Source: Brevinematales bacterium
GTDB taxonomy: Bacteria; Spirochaetota; Brevinematia; Brevinematales; GWF1-51-8
Length of the DNA: 44,119 nt
Assembly (NCBI GenBank): GCA_013177895.1
Contig: JABLXV010000024.1
Location: 1-44,119 of the forward strand
Reading direction: 5' to 3'
Shown here: in pieces, positions 33,871 through 41,896 of the stretch
How positions within the stretch are numbered: the stretch's first letter is position 1
Layout: each line of letters opens with the position of its first letter
Program-made: the position numbers and the translations under genes
Notes under the pieces: generated by a model
Databases searched by the model: none
Seen by the model: only the letters and a program-made list of their open reading frames with translations
What the model was told of the DNA's origin: nothing

Positions 33871-36510
33871 TTACATTTCGCCGAGATTCGTTTCGACTAT
33901 CTCTTTCATACGTGTTTCATGCCGCGCGGTAACTTCCTCATCGGTCAATCCGTCCGAAACGACCGTGAACTCGTCGCGTATATGCCATCCGATCGTATCG
34001 ATCAGCGCGCTGGTAATATTGATGCCGTTCATCGAAAGATACCGGCACAGGTCGTACAGCAGGGCGGGACGGTCGCTTCCCGATACGGTGATCAGATAAT
34101 GTCCCTCCCGCTTCCCGGAAATAGTCACCTCCGCCTTCCGCTTGAATACCGCCGGGACGCCTTTGATCTTTCCCTTCAGCCCGACGATGCGGTTGTTTAG
34201 CTTCTCGGCGTCGGGAAGGTAGTCCGCGATACTCGCGTTCAGCCGGTCGATCCAGTGGTCGAGCTCGTGCCGCATCTCCTCGAGGGAAAGGTTCGCCCCG
34301 AAGATCTCGGTGACATAGAAAAAGTCCATCGCGATCTTTTCATAGGTGTAGATATTCGCCTTTACGATATTCGCCCCGTTGAGGAGTAAAATACCCGCGA
34401 GACGGCCGAACAACCCGAGCTCGTCCGGGGAAAATATTTTTACCAGCAGGTGCTCGTTATACCGCCGAACCGATACGCGGGTCTCGCCGTCCCCGAGTGA
34501 AAGGACTGTCCGCATATCGTCGGTAATTTCTTCCTCGGTATGGCGGTTCATATACTCCTCGCCGAGCGTCGCGAGGATTTTATCGGTACGCCCGTCGGGG
34601 AATTCCTTCGCGATATTCACCCGTTTCGCGCGAATCATAATATCCCACTGTTCCTCGTTCATCTCGCCGGAAAGCACCATCCTGCTCTTATCGAAGATGT
34701 GATACAGGAGGGTCGCGAAGTATCCGGTGTAATTCGTGGGGTTGGTCGCGACAATATCCGCGTAGGTCAGCAGATAGAGGTATTCGAGATACTCCCCGGG
34801 ATATTTCGACAGGTTGAAGCGCTGAGAAAAATCGAGGATGGTCTTCAGGTTATAGACGTCCGACCGCCGGGACACGTTCGAAAGCACCAAATGATTCTCT
34901 ATAAGGAACGATACGATTTCCTGGTAACGGTGCGCGAGCGGCATCTCGCGGAATACGATATCCGCGACCTCTACCCCGTTCTTGGCATGGTCTCCCGGAT
35001 AAGCCTTCCCGATATCGTGCAGAAGCAGCGCGATTTTCAGTATCCACATACTTTCACGCTTGATCGACGCGAGCGAGACCAACTCCCGAACCTTGCCCTT
35101 ATCGAAGTCGCTGAACTTGGGGTTGCATAGCCCTTCGAGCATACGGATCGCCTCGATCGAATGCTCGTCCACCGTGTACTTATGGAACGGGTTATAGATA
35201 ATATAATGGCGGATTTTCTCGAACTGCGGGATATACTTATAGAGGAAGTCGGAGGTTTTCATGAGGTTCAGCCCCTCGGACGAATTCTCCAACCCCAGTA
35301 TATCGACGAAACGGAAGAATAATATTTTCGACATCCGGTGCTCGGGGGTGATCAGATTTCCGGCGTTCCGTATGAACGATATCAGGTTATAGGACGGGCG
35401 GTACTTTTTCGACGCGCAGAGGAACACCGCCTCGAACGCCTCCTCGGGCGAAGGCTCCACCCCGCTCCCGATAAAAAGTTCGCGCTGGATCAGATAATAT
35501 TTCCCGTCAATAGCTTTTTTCTTCTTCTTATAAAACTCCGCGTACAGGGAGTCGATGACGCTCCATGACAGGAGGAACAGCCGCATCGAACGGTCGTAAT
35601 AATCCCGCATGAACGCCGTTACCTTGTCGAGCTCCCCGCCGGTGTAGCCGAGATTGTTCGCGATAGGGATATGATAGTCGATAATCAGGTTATCCTCTTT
35701 CCGGTTATTGATGAAGTGGAGCATATTGCGGATATGCAGGAGGAAATCGTAGGATTGTCCGAGCTGTTCGAAGTCGGCGGGATCGAGGCGCATCCTGAGG
35801 CCCTCCCTGCCGGGGACGGAATGCACCGCGAAGTTGATCCATTCGGCATAATGCACGCTCCGCAGGCCTCCGGCGTTCTCCTTGAGGTTGGGTTCCTTGA
35901 GGAGCACCGAGTTGCCGACCTTGCCGTAGATGGTATAGATATCCTCGATCTTCGTTCGGAAATATTCCTCGCGGAAGCCGTTCAGGACGTTCGTTATCGC
36001 GCGGTACATCTCGGCGAGAAGTTCCCCGTCGCCCGCGAGGAGCCGCGATTCGAATAGCGACGTGAGAAGCGTGATATCCTCGCGGCTATGGGATACCACG
36101 TTCTTGATCGTGCGGACGCTGTTGCCGAGCTTATAACCGATATCCCAGAGGACGTAGAGAAACTGGTTGATAAAGCCCGTAGGGAGATTGTCCTCGCGGT
36201 GCAGGATAAGAATATCGATATCCGAGAAGGGCGACATCTCGCCCCTGCCGTATCCCCCGACCGCGACAATATCGATACTATCGGGAATAGGCCCGACGAA
36301 ATCCATGACCCGCAGGAGGACCTTATCCCTAAGCCGCGTGAGCATCGACGATACCCGCGCGCCCCTGCCGGGCTCCCAATTCTCATACGCGATGGTTTTC
36401 AGGTAATCGAGCGCGTTCGCGTCGAAATCCTTGATCGATTTGATGAATGCCGGCCTATCGTCCGGGCATTGTAGGCACTCTATCTCTGAAAGGATCCCGT
36501 TGAATTCCAT
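33871..36510 (-). CDS. glnD: [Protein-PII] uridylyltransferase / uridylyl-removing enzyme GlnD
   Basis: This 879-residue bifunctional sensor of glutamine uridylylates and deuridylylates PII, linking nitrogen status to glutamine synthetase. Domains in order: nucleotidyltransferase with GGYGRGEMSPFSDIDILIL (about 90-110), a helical region, an HD domain with LLHDIGKAYPGDHAKNG (about 490) and two C-terminal ACT domains (LVKIFSPDELGLFGRLAGIL; LITVSGSDRPALLYDLCRYL). The length is normal for GlnD. No glnB, glnK or amtB is adjacent. The metalloprotease gene follows on the same transcript. Confidence 0.96.
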   Translation of the reverse strand: MEFNGILSEIECLQCPDDRPAFIKSIKDFDANALDYLKTIAYENWEPGRGARVSSMLTRLRDKVLLRVMDFVGPIPDSIDIVAVGGYGRGEMSPFSDIDILILHREDNLPTGFINQFLYVLWDIGYKLGNSVRTIKNVVSHSREDITLLTSLFESRLLAGDGELLAEMYRAITNVLNGFREEYFRTKIEDIYTIYGKVGNSVLLKEPNLKENAGGLRSVHYAEWINFAVHSVPGREGLRMRLDPADFEQLGQSYDFLLHIRNMLHFINNRKEDNLIIDYHIPIANNLGYTGGELDKVTAFMRDYYDRSMRLFLLSWSVIDSLYAEFYKKKKKAIDGKYYLIQRELFIGSGVEPSPEEAFEAVFLCASKKYRPSYNLISFIRNAGNLITPEHRMSKILFFRFVDILGLENSSEGLNLMKTSDFLYKYIPQFEKIRHYIIYNPFHKYTVDEHSIEAIRMLEGLCNPKFSDFDKGKVRELVSLASIKRESMWILKIALLLHDIGKAYPGDHAKNGVEVADIVFREMPLAHRYQEIVSFLIENHLVLSNVSRRSDVYNLKTILDFSQRFNLSKYPGEYLEYLYLLTYADIVATNPTNYTGYFATLLYHIFDKSRMVLSGEMNEEQWDIMIRAKRVNIAKEFPDGRTDKILATLGEEYMNRHTEEEITDDMRTVLSLGDGETRVSVRRYNEHLLVKIFSPDELGLFGRLAGILLLNGANIVKANIYTYEKIAMDFFYVTEIFGANLSLEEMRHELDHWIDRLNASIADYLPDAEKLNNRIVGLKGKIKGVPAVFKRKAEVTISGKREGHYLITVSGSDRPALLYDLCRYLSMNGINITSALIDTIGWHIRDEFTVVSDGLTDEEVTARHETRMKEIVETNLGEM

Positions 36511-36667
36511 ATTTCACCGCGCAGAATTATTATCCGATATTGTAATTGAGCGGTATTTTATACGCAAGATTCGTTAGCAAAAATGACGCTGTAAAACTTA
36601 TTATTAACCGGGCGTAAAAATTCCTCCCGATTCTTCATAAATCACGCAGGTCTATGTCTCCCAGTAT

Positions 36668-36695
36668 TTGATTTTTCCTGAACGCGTGCTAAAAT
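36668..36695 (+). promoter_or_regulatory. Promoter of the FMN-binding protein gene
   Basis: TTGATT and TAAAAT are spaced 16 bases apart; an overlapping TATAAT ends at 36700. The ATG is 28-33 bases further on. Confidence 0.5.
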
Positions 36696-36727
36696 ATAAT
36701 TCAAATATTCTATCGAGGAGCGTGATT

Positions 36728-37123
36728 ATGAAAAAAGTACTAATCGTTCTCGGGATTATCGTCGGGGTAGTCATTTTAGGTGCGGTTATCTTTATGATGC
36801 GGTTCCAGCAGATGCAGAAGTACGTCGTTGAAAACTATCTTCGGGTAACAAATATCGATATGACGCAGGTTGCCGACGGGGTATATAACGGAAAGGCGGG
36901 AGATTTCGTCTGCACCGTCAATCTCGACGTTATAGTAAAAGATCACCAAATCGGCGCTGTAATTATTAAGGATCAGATGTCCGGCGGGCCGAAATACGAG
37001 GCACGGGATATGACCAATAAGATCGTTCAGGCGCAGTCGCCGAAGACCGATGTGGTCACCGGAGCGTCCGGCAGCAGCAAGATCATAATGATAGCTGTAT
37101 ATGATGCGCTGACAAAGAAATAG
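36728..37123 (+). CDS. Membrane-anchored FMN-binding domain protein
   Basis: This 131-residue protein has an N-terminal membrane anchor (VLIVLGIIVGVVILGAVIFMM) and an FMN_bind domain: VADGVYNGKAGDFVCTVNLD near the start and DVVTGASGSSKIIMIAVYDAL at the end. In covalently flavinylated members the FMN is attached to Thr in an SGAT-type motif; here the equivalent residue is Ser (TGAS), which leaves covalent attachment uncertain. Such small anchored FMN domains serve extracytoplasmic electron transfer. The ATG at 36728 is chosen for GAGGAG upstream and the anchor directly after. No Rnf/Nqr genes or apbE are nearby. Confidence 0.85.
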   Translation: MKKVLIVLGIIVGVVILGAVIFMMRFQQMQKYVVENYLRVTNIDMTQVADGVYNGKAGDFVCTVNLDVIVKDHQIGAVIIKDQMSGGPKYEARDMTNKIVQAQSPKTDVVTGASGSSKIIMIAVYDALTKK

Positions 37124-37173
37124 CGGATATTTTCACCCGCATCATTACCATCAACATCACCAATCATTAAAAA

Positions 37174-37210
37174 AGTCCCGAAAGGATGTATGATACACCC
37201 TATCGGGACT
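37174..37210. terminator. Bidirectional terminator between FMN-binding and caspase genes
   Basis: A long hairpin has the 8-bp outer stem AGTCCCGA/TCGGGACT and an inner stem around a TGA loop. It is flanked by GTTTATTTTC on one side and a run of six A (T on the other strand) on the other. It serves both convergent genes. Confidence 0.8.
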
Positions 37211-37234
37211 GTTTATTTTCTTATAATGCTTTTC

Positions 37235-38425
37235 CTATTTCGTCGAATACAACTGGATCATTTTATAATGATCGAGCACGAACTGATATTTCCCTTTTTT
37301 AAGCTCATAGTACTTTTTATATCCCTTACCCGAACCGGCCATATAATACAGTTTAATCGGATTGTTATCGCCCAGTGTGATGCTTTCGCCGGGTTGAAGC
37401 ACTTTCTTCTGGGTATTCTTCTCGCTCCATCCGCTTCCGAAGTTCTTATTTTTATCTACATAGAAAGTAATTTCTTTGTCGACATTATTAATGATTTCAG
37501 CATTGAATTTTGCGTTTTTCTGTTCTTTCTCGTCTTCCTTGATCACCTTTTCGTCTATCTTAACAGTACCCTTCGATTTCAATGTCGGCATCGAGTAAGC
37601 TTTAGGATGCTGGCCGGTTATCCCCTTCGTCTTCAGGTCTTTCAGATCGGCTGGGCCTAATCCGCCCATCTTGATCATATAATCGAATTTATCCTGCGTC
37701 TTTTTCGCGGCCTGATCATGGATTTCCTTCCATGTGGGTTTCGGGTCCTGGATGAGTGTTTCTACCACCAGCGATAACGTGTAATTACCGCCCTCTCCGC
37801 CGCCCCATGCATACTCGCCCTCGCTCGCGCCGGTCGCGTACAGGAGACCCTCGTAGTTCAGGAAGAGGTTTTTATACATTTCCTTGATTGCCGCTTCACG
37901 GTCTTCTTCCGCGCCCGCCGCCATCTTCTTGACCGACTTGAGCGCGTCGATAGAACTGCTGCACGCGTCGGTAAAGACTAATTTCAGCCGGACGGGTATC
38001 GCATTGACCAATTCCTCGACCGTATCGCGGTAAAGGTATTTTTCATCGGCGGTCGCGAGGAAAGTTTTTCCTCCGGTCATACCGCCGTGTCCTGCGAAAT
38101 GTACAAGCAGTACGTCGTCTTTATCCACACCCTTGGCAAGCCCCTTCAGCATATCGACTATCCCGTTATAGGTCGCCTTTGTCCCTTTTACAACAATTTT
38201 ATCGACCTTCATAATGCTCCATGCGTCAAGGATGTCAACAAAACGGTTCATATTTTCAAAATCCACCCGAACGCTGTCGGCGATATTATTCAGCCACGGA
38301 TTCTGGTATTCGTCCTCGCAAATCAATACCGCGTGCAGCGTCGACGCTTCCGCGCCCGCCGGTAACGCAAAGTTAAGTGACATCATCCCGATAAAAAACA
38401 ACACACCCGCTATCAGATTTCGCAT
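37235..38425 (-). CDS. Secreted caspase-like (C14) protease
   Basis: This 396-residue protein begins with a signal peptide (MRNLIAGVLFFIGMMSLNFALPAGA). A caspase/metacaspase p20-type domain (about 30-240) follows. The catalytic His is in LLVHFAGHGG (His about 113) and the catalytic Cys in VFTDACSS (Cys about 155). This dyad and spacing fit the peptidase C14 superfamily. The C-terminal part (about 300-396, containing GSGWSEKNTQKKVLQPGESI) is beta-rich and of unknown role. Export of a caspase-like enzyme is less usual than cytosolic bacterial caspases. It is a single gene, 80 bases after lpd, with a terminator downstream. Substrate unknown. Confidence 0.85.
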   Translation of the reverse strand: MRNLIAGVLFFIGMMSLNFALPAGAEASTLHAVLICEDEYQNPWLNNIADSVRVDFENMNRFVDILDAWSIMKVDKIVVKGTKATYNGIVDMLKGLAKGVDKDDVLLVHFAGHGGMTGGKTFLATADEKYLYRDTVEELVNAIPVRLKLVFTDACSSSIDALKSVKKMAAGAEEDREAAIKEMYKNLFLNYEGLLYATGASEGEYAWGGGEGGNYTLSLVVETLIQDPKPTWKEIHDQAAKKTQDKFDYMIKMGGLGPADLKDLKTKGITGQHPKAYSMPTLKSKGTVKIDEKVIKEDEKEQKNAKFNAEIINNVDKEITFYVDKNKNFGSGWSEKNTQKKVLQPGESITLGDNNPIKLYYMAGSGKGYKKYYELKKGKYQFVLDHYKMIQLYSTK

Positions 38426-38505
38426 TCCTGCCCTCCGATTGATATTCTATTAAATTATACCCTCAAATTCCCAAAAGTCAAGTACAACCTCTGATAAATT
38501 CCCGG

Positions 38506-39915
38506 CTATTCCGAATAGTGAATCGCATTCCCGGTATCTAACATCGCCGCCTCGCGTATCGCCTCCGAGAACGTCGGGTGCGCGTGCACTGTGCGTTCGA
38601 TATGCTCTACCGTCAGTTCGTTCCGTACCGCAAGCGCGATCTCATGTATCATCTCGGCCGCGCCCGGCCCGACTACCGCGCCGCCCATGACGCGCCCGCT
38701 CTTTCCGCTGCAATGGATTTTTACAAATCCCTTGCGTTCCCCATACGCCCCGGATTTACCGATCGCCGCGAACGGGAAAACATGCGTCTCCGAGTCGATT
38801 TCCGGCCTGCGGACTGCGTTCTGATCAACCCCGACCACCGCGACTTCGGGATAGGTGAATATCACGAACGGGACTGCCGAATAATCGACAAACGCGTCAT
38901 GGTGCACCAGATTTTCCGCGGCCACCTCGCCCTGCATCGACGCGACATGCGCGAGCGGGACTACGTTGGTGACATCGCCGATAGCGAAAACATGCTTCCT
39001 GCTCGTCCGCATCCCGTGATCGACCGCTATCGCTTTGCGGTCGGGATGAATGACCAGCCCGAGCTCCGCGGGGTCGAATCCCCCGTAGTTCGGCTTGCGC
39101 CCGGCGGCGACCAATACCTTCTCCGCGCTGATAGATTTTTCCATCCCATGCTCTGTTATCGTAATATCCAGATTCCCGCCGTCCTGCTCTATTCTCTCAA
39201 CCTTAGCCGACGTGAACAGGTTTATCCGCATTTTATTCACGCTCTCGCGTACTTCCGCGGATATATCAGAATCCAGTTCGGGCAGTACGCGCTCTAACAT
39301 TTCAATCAGCGTAACCTCGACGCCGATTGACGCGAACAGGAACGCGAACTCCATCCCTATCACCCCGGCACCTATGATAGCAATGCTTTTCGGGAGCTGC
39401 TCGAACGCGAGCGCCTCGGAACTGGTCACGACTCCGGGAAGGTCGATTCCGGGTATCGGCGGCATTACCGCCTTCGATCCGGTCGCGAGTATCAGCGCGT
39501 CCGTATTCAGCGTAAACGTTTCCTTGTCGGTTTCGACCTCTATTTCCGAAGCGTCCCGGACAGTGCCCCTGCCGTGATAGACATTCACCTGCCGCTTCGC
39601 CAGCAATCCGTCGATACCCTTTTGGATAGTGGCAACCACGCGGTTCTTCCGTGCGGAGGCCTGCGCCCAATCGAAACTGATCTCCCCCGCGATGCACCCG
39701 TAATTTTTCCCGTCGCGCATCGTGCGGTAAATCTCCGCGGAACGGAGGAGCGCTTTAGTGGGGATACACCCGTAGTTCAGGCATGTCCCGCCGATCTTGT
39801 CCGACTCCACGAGGGATACGTTGAGACCCAGTTGAGCCGCGCGAAGCGCCGCGACATACCCGCCGGGGCCGCCGCCCAATATTACTACATCAGTCTTTAC
39901 CTTTTTTTCCGGCAT
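38506..39915 (-). CDS. lpdA: Dihydrolipoyl dehydrogenase (E3)
   Basis: This 469-residue flavoprotein reoxidises dihydrolipoamide in 2-oxoacid dehydrogenase complexes or the glycine cleavage system, passing electrons to NAD+. The FAD-binding VVILGGGPGGYVAALRAA, the redox disulfide GGTCLNYGCIPTK (Cys 45 and 50), the NAD-binding IAIIGAGVIGMEFAFLFAS, the second FAD motif VFAIGDV and the C-terminal base HAHPTFSEAIREAA are all present. No E1, E2 or gcv genes are in the window, so its complex is unknown. It lies 15 bases downstream of an ankyrin-repeat gene. Confidence 0.96.
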   Translation of the reverse strand: MPEKKVKTDVVILGGGPGGYVAALRAAQLGLNVSLVESDKIGGTCLNYGCIPTKALLRSAEIYRTMRDGKNYGCIAGEISFDWAQASARKNRVVATIQKGIDGLLAKRQVNVYHGRGTVRDASEIEVETDKETFTLNTDALILATGSKAVMPPIPGIDLPGVVTSSEALAFEQLPKSIAIIGAGVIGMEFAFLFASIGVEVTLIEMLERVLPELDSDISAEVRESVNKMRINLFTSAKVERIEQDGGNLDITITEHGMEKSISAEKVLVAAGRKPNYGGFDPAELGLVIHPDRKAIAVDHGMRTSRKHVFAIGDVTNVVPLAHVASMQGEVAAENLVHHDAFVDYSAVPFVIFTYPEVAVVGVDQNAVRRPEIDSETHVFPFAAIGKSGAYGERKGFVKIHCSGKSGRVMGGAVVGPGAAEMIHEIALAVRNELTVEHIERTVHAHPTFSEAIREAAMLDTGNAIHYSE

Positions 39916-39930
39916 ATTTATTCCTATAGA

Positions 39931-40920
39931 TTATTTTTTCCCCATCGCTTTTTTTAAGACTTCCATAACATCGTCATAAGGATTACCTTTCTTTGAGACT
40001 ACTTTATCGAACGGGTCATCCTTGGGCGGTGTATACTCCTTCTGGAGCTTGAGCGCGTGATCCAGAGCGGTTTTCCCGGACTTATCCTGGATATTTACAT
40101 CCGCGCCGGACTTCAGCAGAAATTCAGCAATTCCGGAATCATAGTTAGATACCGAGGCCATCAGAGGAGTTACGCCGTTGATATCAGCTTCGTTTATTCC
40201 GGCGCCTTTCGATACAAGCAGATTCAGGGTTGTTTCATTCTGTTCTTTTACCGCGTAATGCAGTGCGGTTAGCCCATTTTTATTTTTTATTTTCGGATCG
40301 ATACCCTGTTTCAGGAGAAATTCGATGATTTTTTCTGGGTTTGGCCCGCCTTTCAGTTTACTTAGAATAGCGCTTTTTTGGGAGACCGTGTGCAATGCGG
40401 TGTTTCCCGCTTTATCCTGATAATTGATATCCGCCTTATTCTTCAGGGCTTTTTTTATCCCGTCCAAATCGGCCGCCCCCGCGCTTTGAATCAGCGCAAT
40501 ACCCGGATTCTTTGAAAGGCTTTCGGTCTCCGCTTTTTCTATAATGTTTTGTATTTCTTTGAGCTTGGCATCCTTTTCTTTAAAACCCGAATCTTCCGAT
40601 TCAATATTATCAAAATTTATATCCACCTGTTTTATCATGATTATCTTTTTTACGTCCCGGTTTTGCATGTCCTTTGCATATATATCCGCCCCGTTATCGA
40701 TAAGTATTTTTACGACTTTCGGGTTCAGTGTGTTTATTGCAATAAATAACACGGGATCGCCTACCGCGTTTACCGTATCCGGATTCGCGCCTTTTTTCAA
40801 CAATGATAATACTTTATCGGCATCCTGCTTCACTACGGTGTTAACCAGTTCCGTGTCTGATGAGGCAAAAAGCGCCGAAACGGGAATAAACACCAAAAAT
40901 AGCAGGAGTATTCTTTTCAT
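39931..40920 (-). CDS. Secreted ankyrin-repeat protein
   Basis: This protein of about 329 residues starts MKRILLLFLVFIPVSALFAS, a signal peptide, with GGGGG upstream of the ATG; the frame is open a further 20 codons. At least five ankyrin repeats can be read: DADKVLSLLKKGANPDTVNA, LNPKVVKILIDNGADIYAKD, ADLDGIKKALKNKADINYQD, NGLTALHYAVKEQNETTLNL, and DSGIAEFLLKSGADVNIQDK. The lysine-rich tail ends DVMEVLKKAMGKK. Ankyrin repeats bind proteins; a periplasmic location is inferred from the signal peptide. It is the first gene of a two-gene operon with lpd. Confidence 0.85.
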   Translation of the reverse strand: MKRILLLFLVFIPVSALFASSDTELVNTVVKQDADKVLSLLKKGANPDTVNAVGDPVLFIAINTLNPKVVKILIDNGADIYAKDMQNRDVKKIIMIKQVDINFDNIESEDSGFKEKDAKLKEIQNIIEKAETESLSKNPGIALIQSAGAADLDGIKKALKNKADINYQDKAGNTALHTVSQKSAILSKLKGGPNPEKIIEFLLKQGIDPKIKNKNGLTALHYAVKEQNETTLNLLVSKGAGINEADINGVTPLMASVSNYDSGIAEFLLKSGADVNIQDKSGKTALDHALKLQKEYTPPKDDPFDKVVSKKGNPYDDVMEVLKKAMGKK

Positions 40921-41057
40921 TATTTCCCCCAAGTATTTATTTCCCAAATGTTCTTGTATAAAATATTTAATATTTTTCACGGAAAACTCTATAATATTTC
41001 TAAGATTAGCTTATCTTTATAGTATAAAAAAGTCAAGCTGAATTTCCATGATTCCAC

Positions 41058-41086
41058 TTGACTATTATATATTATGATATTATTAT
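41058..41086 (+). promoter_or_regulatory. Promoter of the thioredoxin gene
   Basis: TTGACT and TATTAT are 17 bases apart, 25 bases before the ATG. The spacer is almost pure A/T. Confidence 0.65.
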
Positions 41087-41110
41087 TTATGTAAATCAAA
41101 GGAGGTTAGG

Positions 41111-41464
41111 ATGGAACATTTAACCACAGCCGTATTTAAGGAAAAAGTGTTCGATTTTGAAAAGAACAGCGAATGGAAATATCAGGGAACTCTCCCGGCG
41201 ATTATCGATTTCTACGCGGACTGGTGCGGCCCGTGTAAAATGATAGCGCCTATCATGGAGGAGCTCTCAAAGGAATACGACGGTAAGCTGACCGTTTACA
41301 AGGTGGATACCGACGCAGAACAGGAACTCGCCGGAGCATTCGGAATCCAGAGTATCCCGAGCGTTCTCTTTATCCCGATGGAGGGCCAGCCCCAGATGGC
41401 GGTCGGCGCATTACCGAAGGACGCGTTCCAGAAGGCGATACACAACATACTCAAAATCAACTAG
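41111..41464 (+). CDS. trxA: Thioredoxin
   Basis: This 117-residue cytosolic thiol-disulfide reductant has the active site FYADWCGPCKM (Cys 39 and 42), conserved DTDAEQELAGAFGI and the cis-proline in QSIPSVLFI. There is no signal peptide. It is slightly longer at the N-terminus than Escherichia coli thioredoxin. GGAGG precedes the ATG. It stands alone, followed by two dispersed repeats. It may reduce ribonucleotide reductase or peroxiredoxins, but no partner is nearby. Confidence 0.94.
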   Translation: MEHLTTAVFKEKVFDFEKNSEWKYQGTLPAIIDFYADWCGPCKMIAPIMEELSKEYDGKLTVYKVDTDAEQELAGAFGIQSIPSVLFIPMEGQPQMAVGALPKDAFQKAIHNILKIN

Positions 41465-41495
41465 TACTGCCGGTAAATAATAGGGGCTGTCTTAA

Positions 41496-41670
41496 AGGGC
41501 TTGATGACGAACTGTTTTTTGTCATTGCGAGGCGTCATGGTGAGCTTACCGAACCATAGCCGAAGCAATCTATTTTATTATTGGTTATTAAATAAAACAG
41601 ACTGCTTCGTCCCCCTTGGGGACTCGCAGTGACAGAAAAGAATAAAAAAACGACTTCGTCAACAAGCCCT
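41496..41670. repeat. Full-length dispersed palindromic repeat (about 175 bp)
   Basis: The outer arms AGGGCTTGATGACGAA (41496-41511) and TTCGTCAACAAGCCCT (41655-41670) are inverted with one mismatch. The inner arms TGTCATTGCGAG (41520-41531) and CTCGCAGTGACA (41623-41634) and the GAAGCAATCT/AGACTGCTTC pair lie inside. This is the most complete copy in the window and shows the likely element ends. Confidence 0.82.
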
Positions 41671-41697
41671 AAAAGTGTATTCTTACATGTAATGTTT

Positions 41698-41840
41698 TGT
41701 CACTGCGAGCCTGCCTTCTACCGAAGGTAGACAGGGAACGAAGAGACGAAGCAGTCTGTTTAATTCTTTATGGGTTATTTAAATAGATTGCTTCACCCCG
41801 CGCATCGAAAATATTATGCAGCGCGGGGTTCGCAATGAGA
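41698..41840. repeat. Dispersed palindromic repeat with inner hairpin, second copy in this gap
   Basis: The left arm and the inserted CCTGCCTTCTACC-gaa-GGTAGACAGG hairpin match the 32249-32389 copy over about 42 identical bases. The right arm (TTCGCAATGAGA) is less conserved and follows a second small GC hairpin (CCCCGCGC ... GCGCGGGG). It lies between the convergent trxA and symporter genes. Confidence 0.78.
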
Positions 41841-41896
41841 AGCCTATTCTAATATAGGACTTTTGGGATAACCCCGTAATTTTTTATCACAAATAT

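Noticed and set aside
34540-36474. Long plus-strand frames opposite glnD
   Set aside because: Shadows of a clear glnD coding sequence; their Arg/Glu/His-rich composition and lack of ribosome sites argue against real genes.
37235-38425. Caspase gene as part of an anti-phage or gasdermin-like defence system
   Set aside because: No gasdermin, NLR, CBASS or other defence partner is adjacent, and the protein carries a signal peptide.
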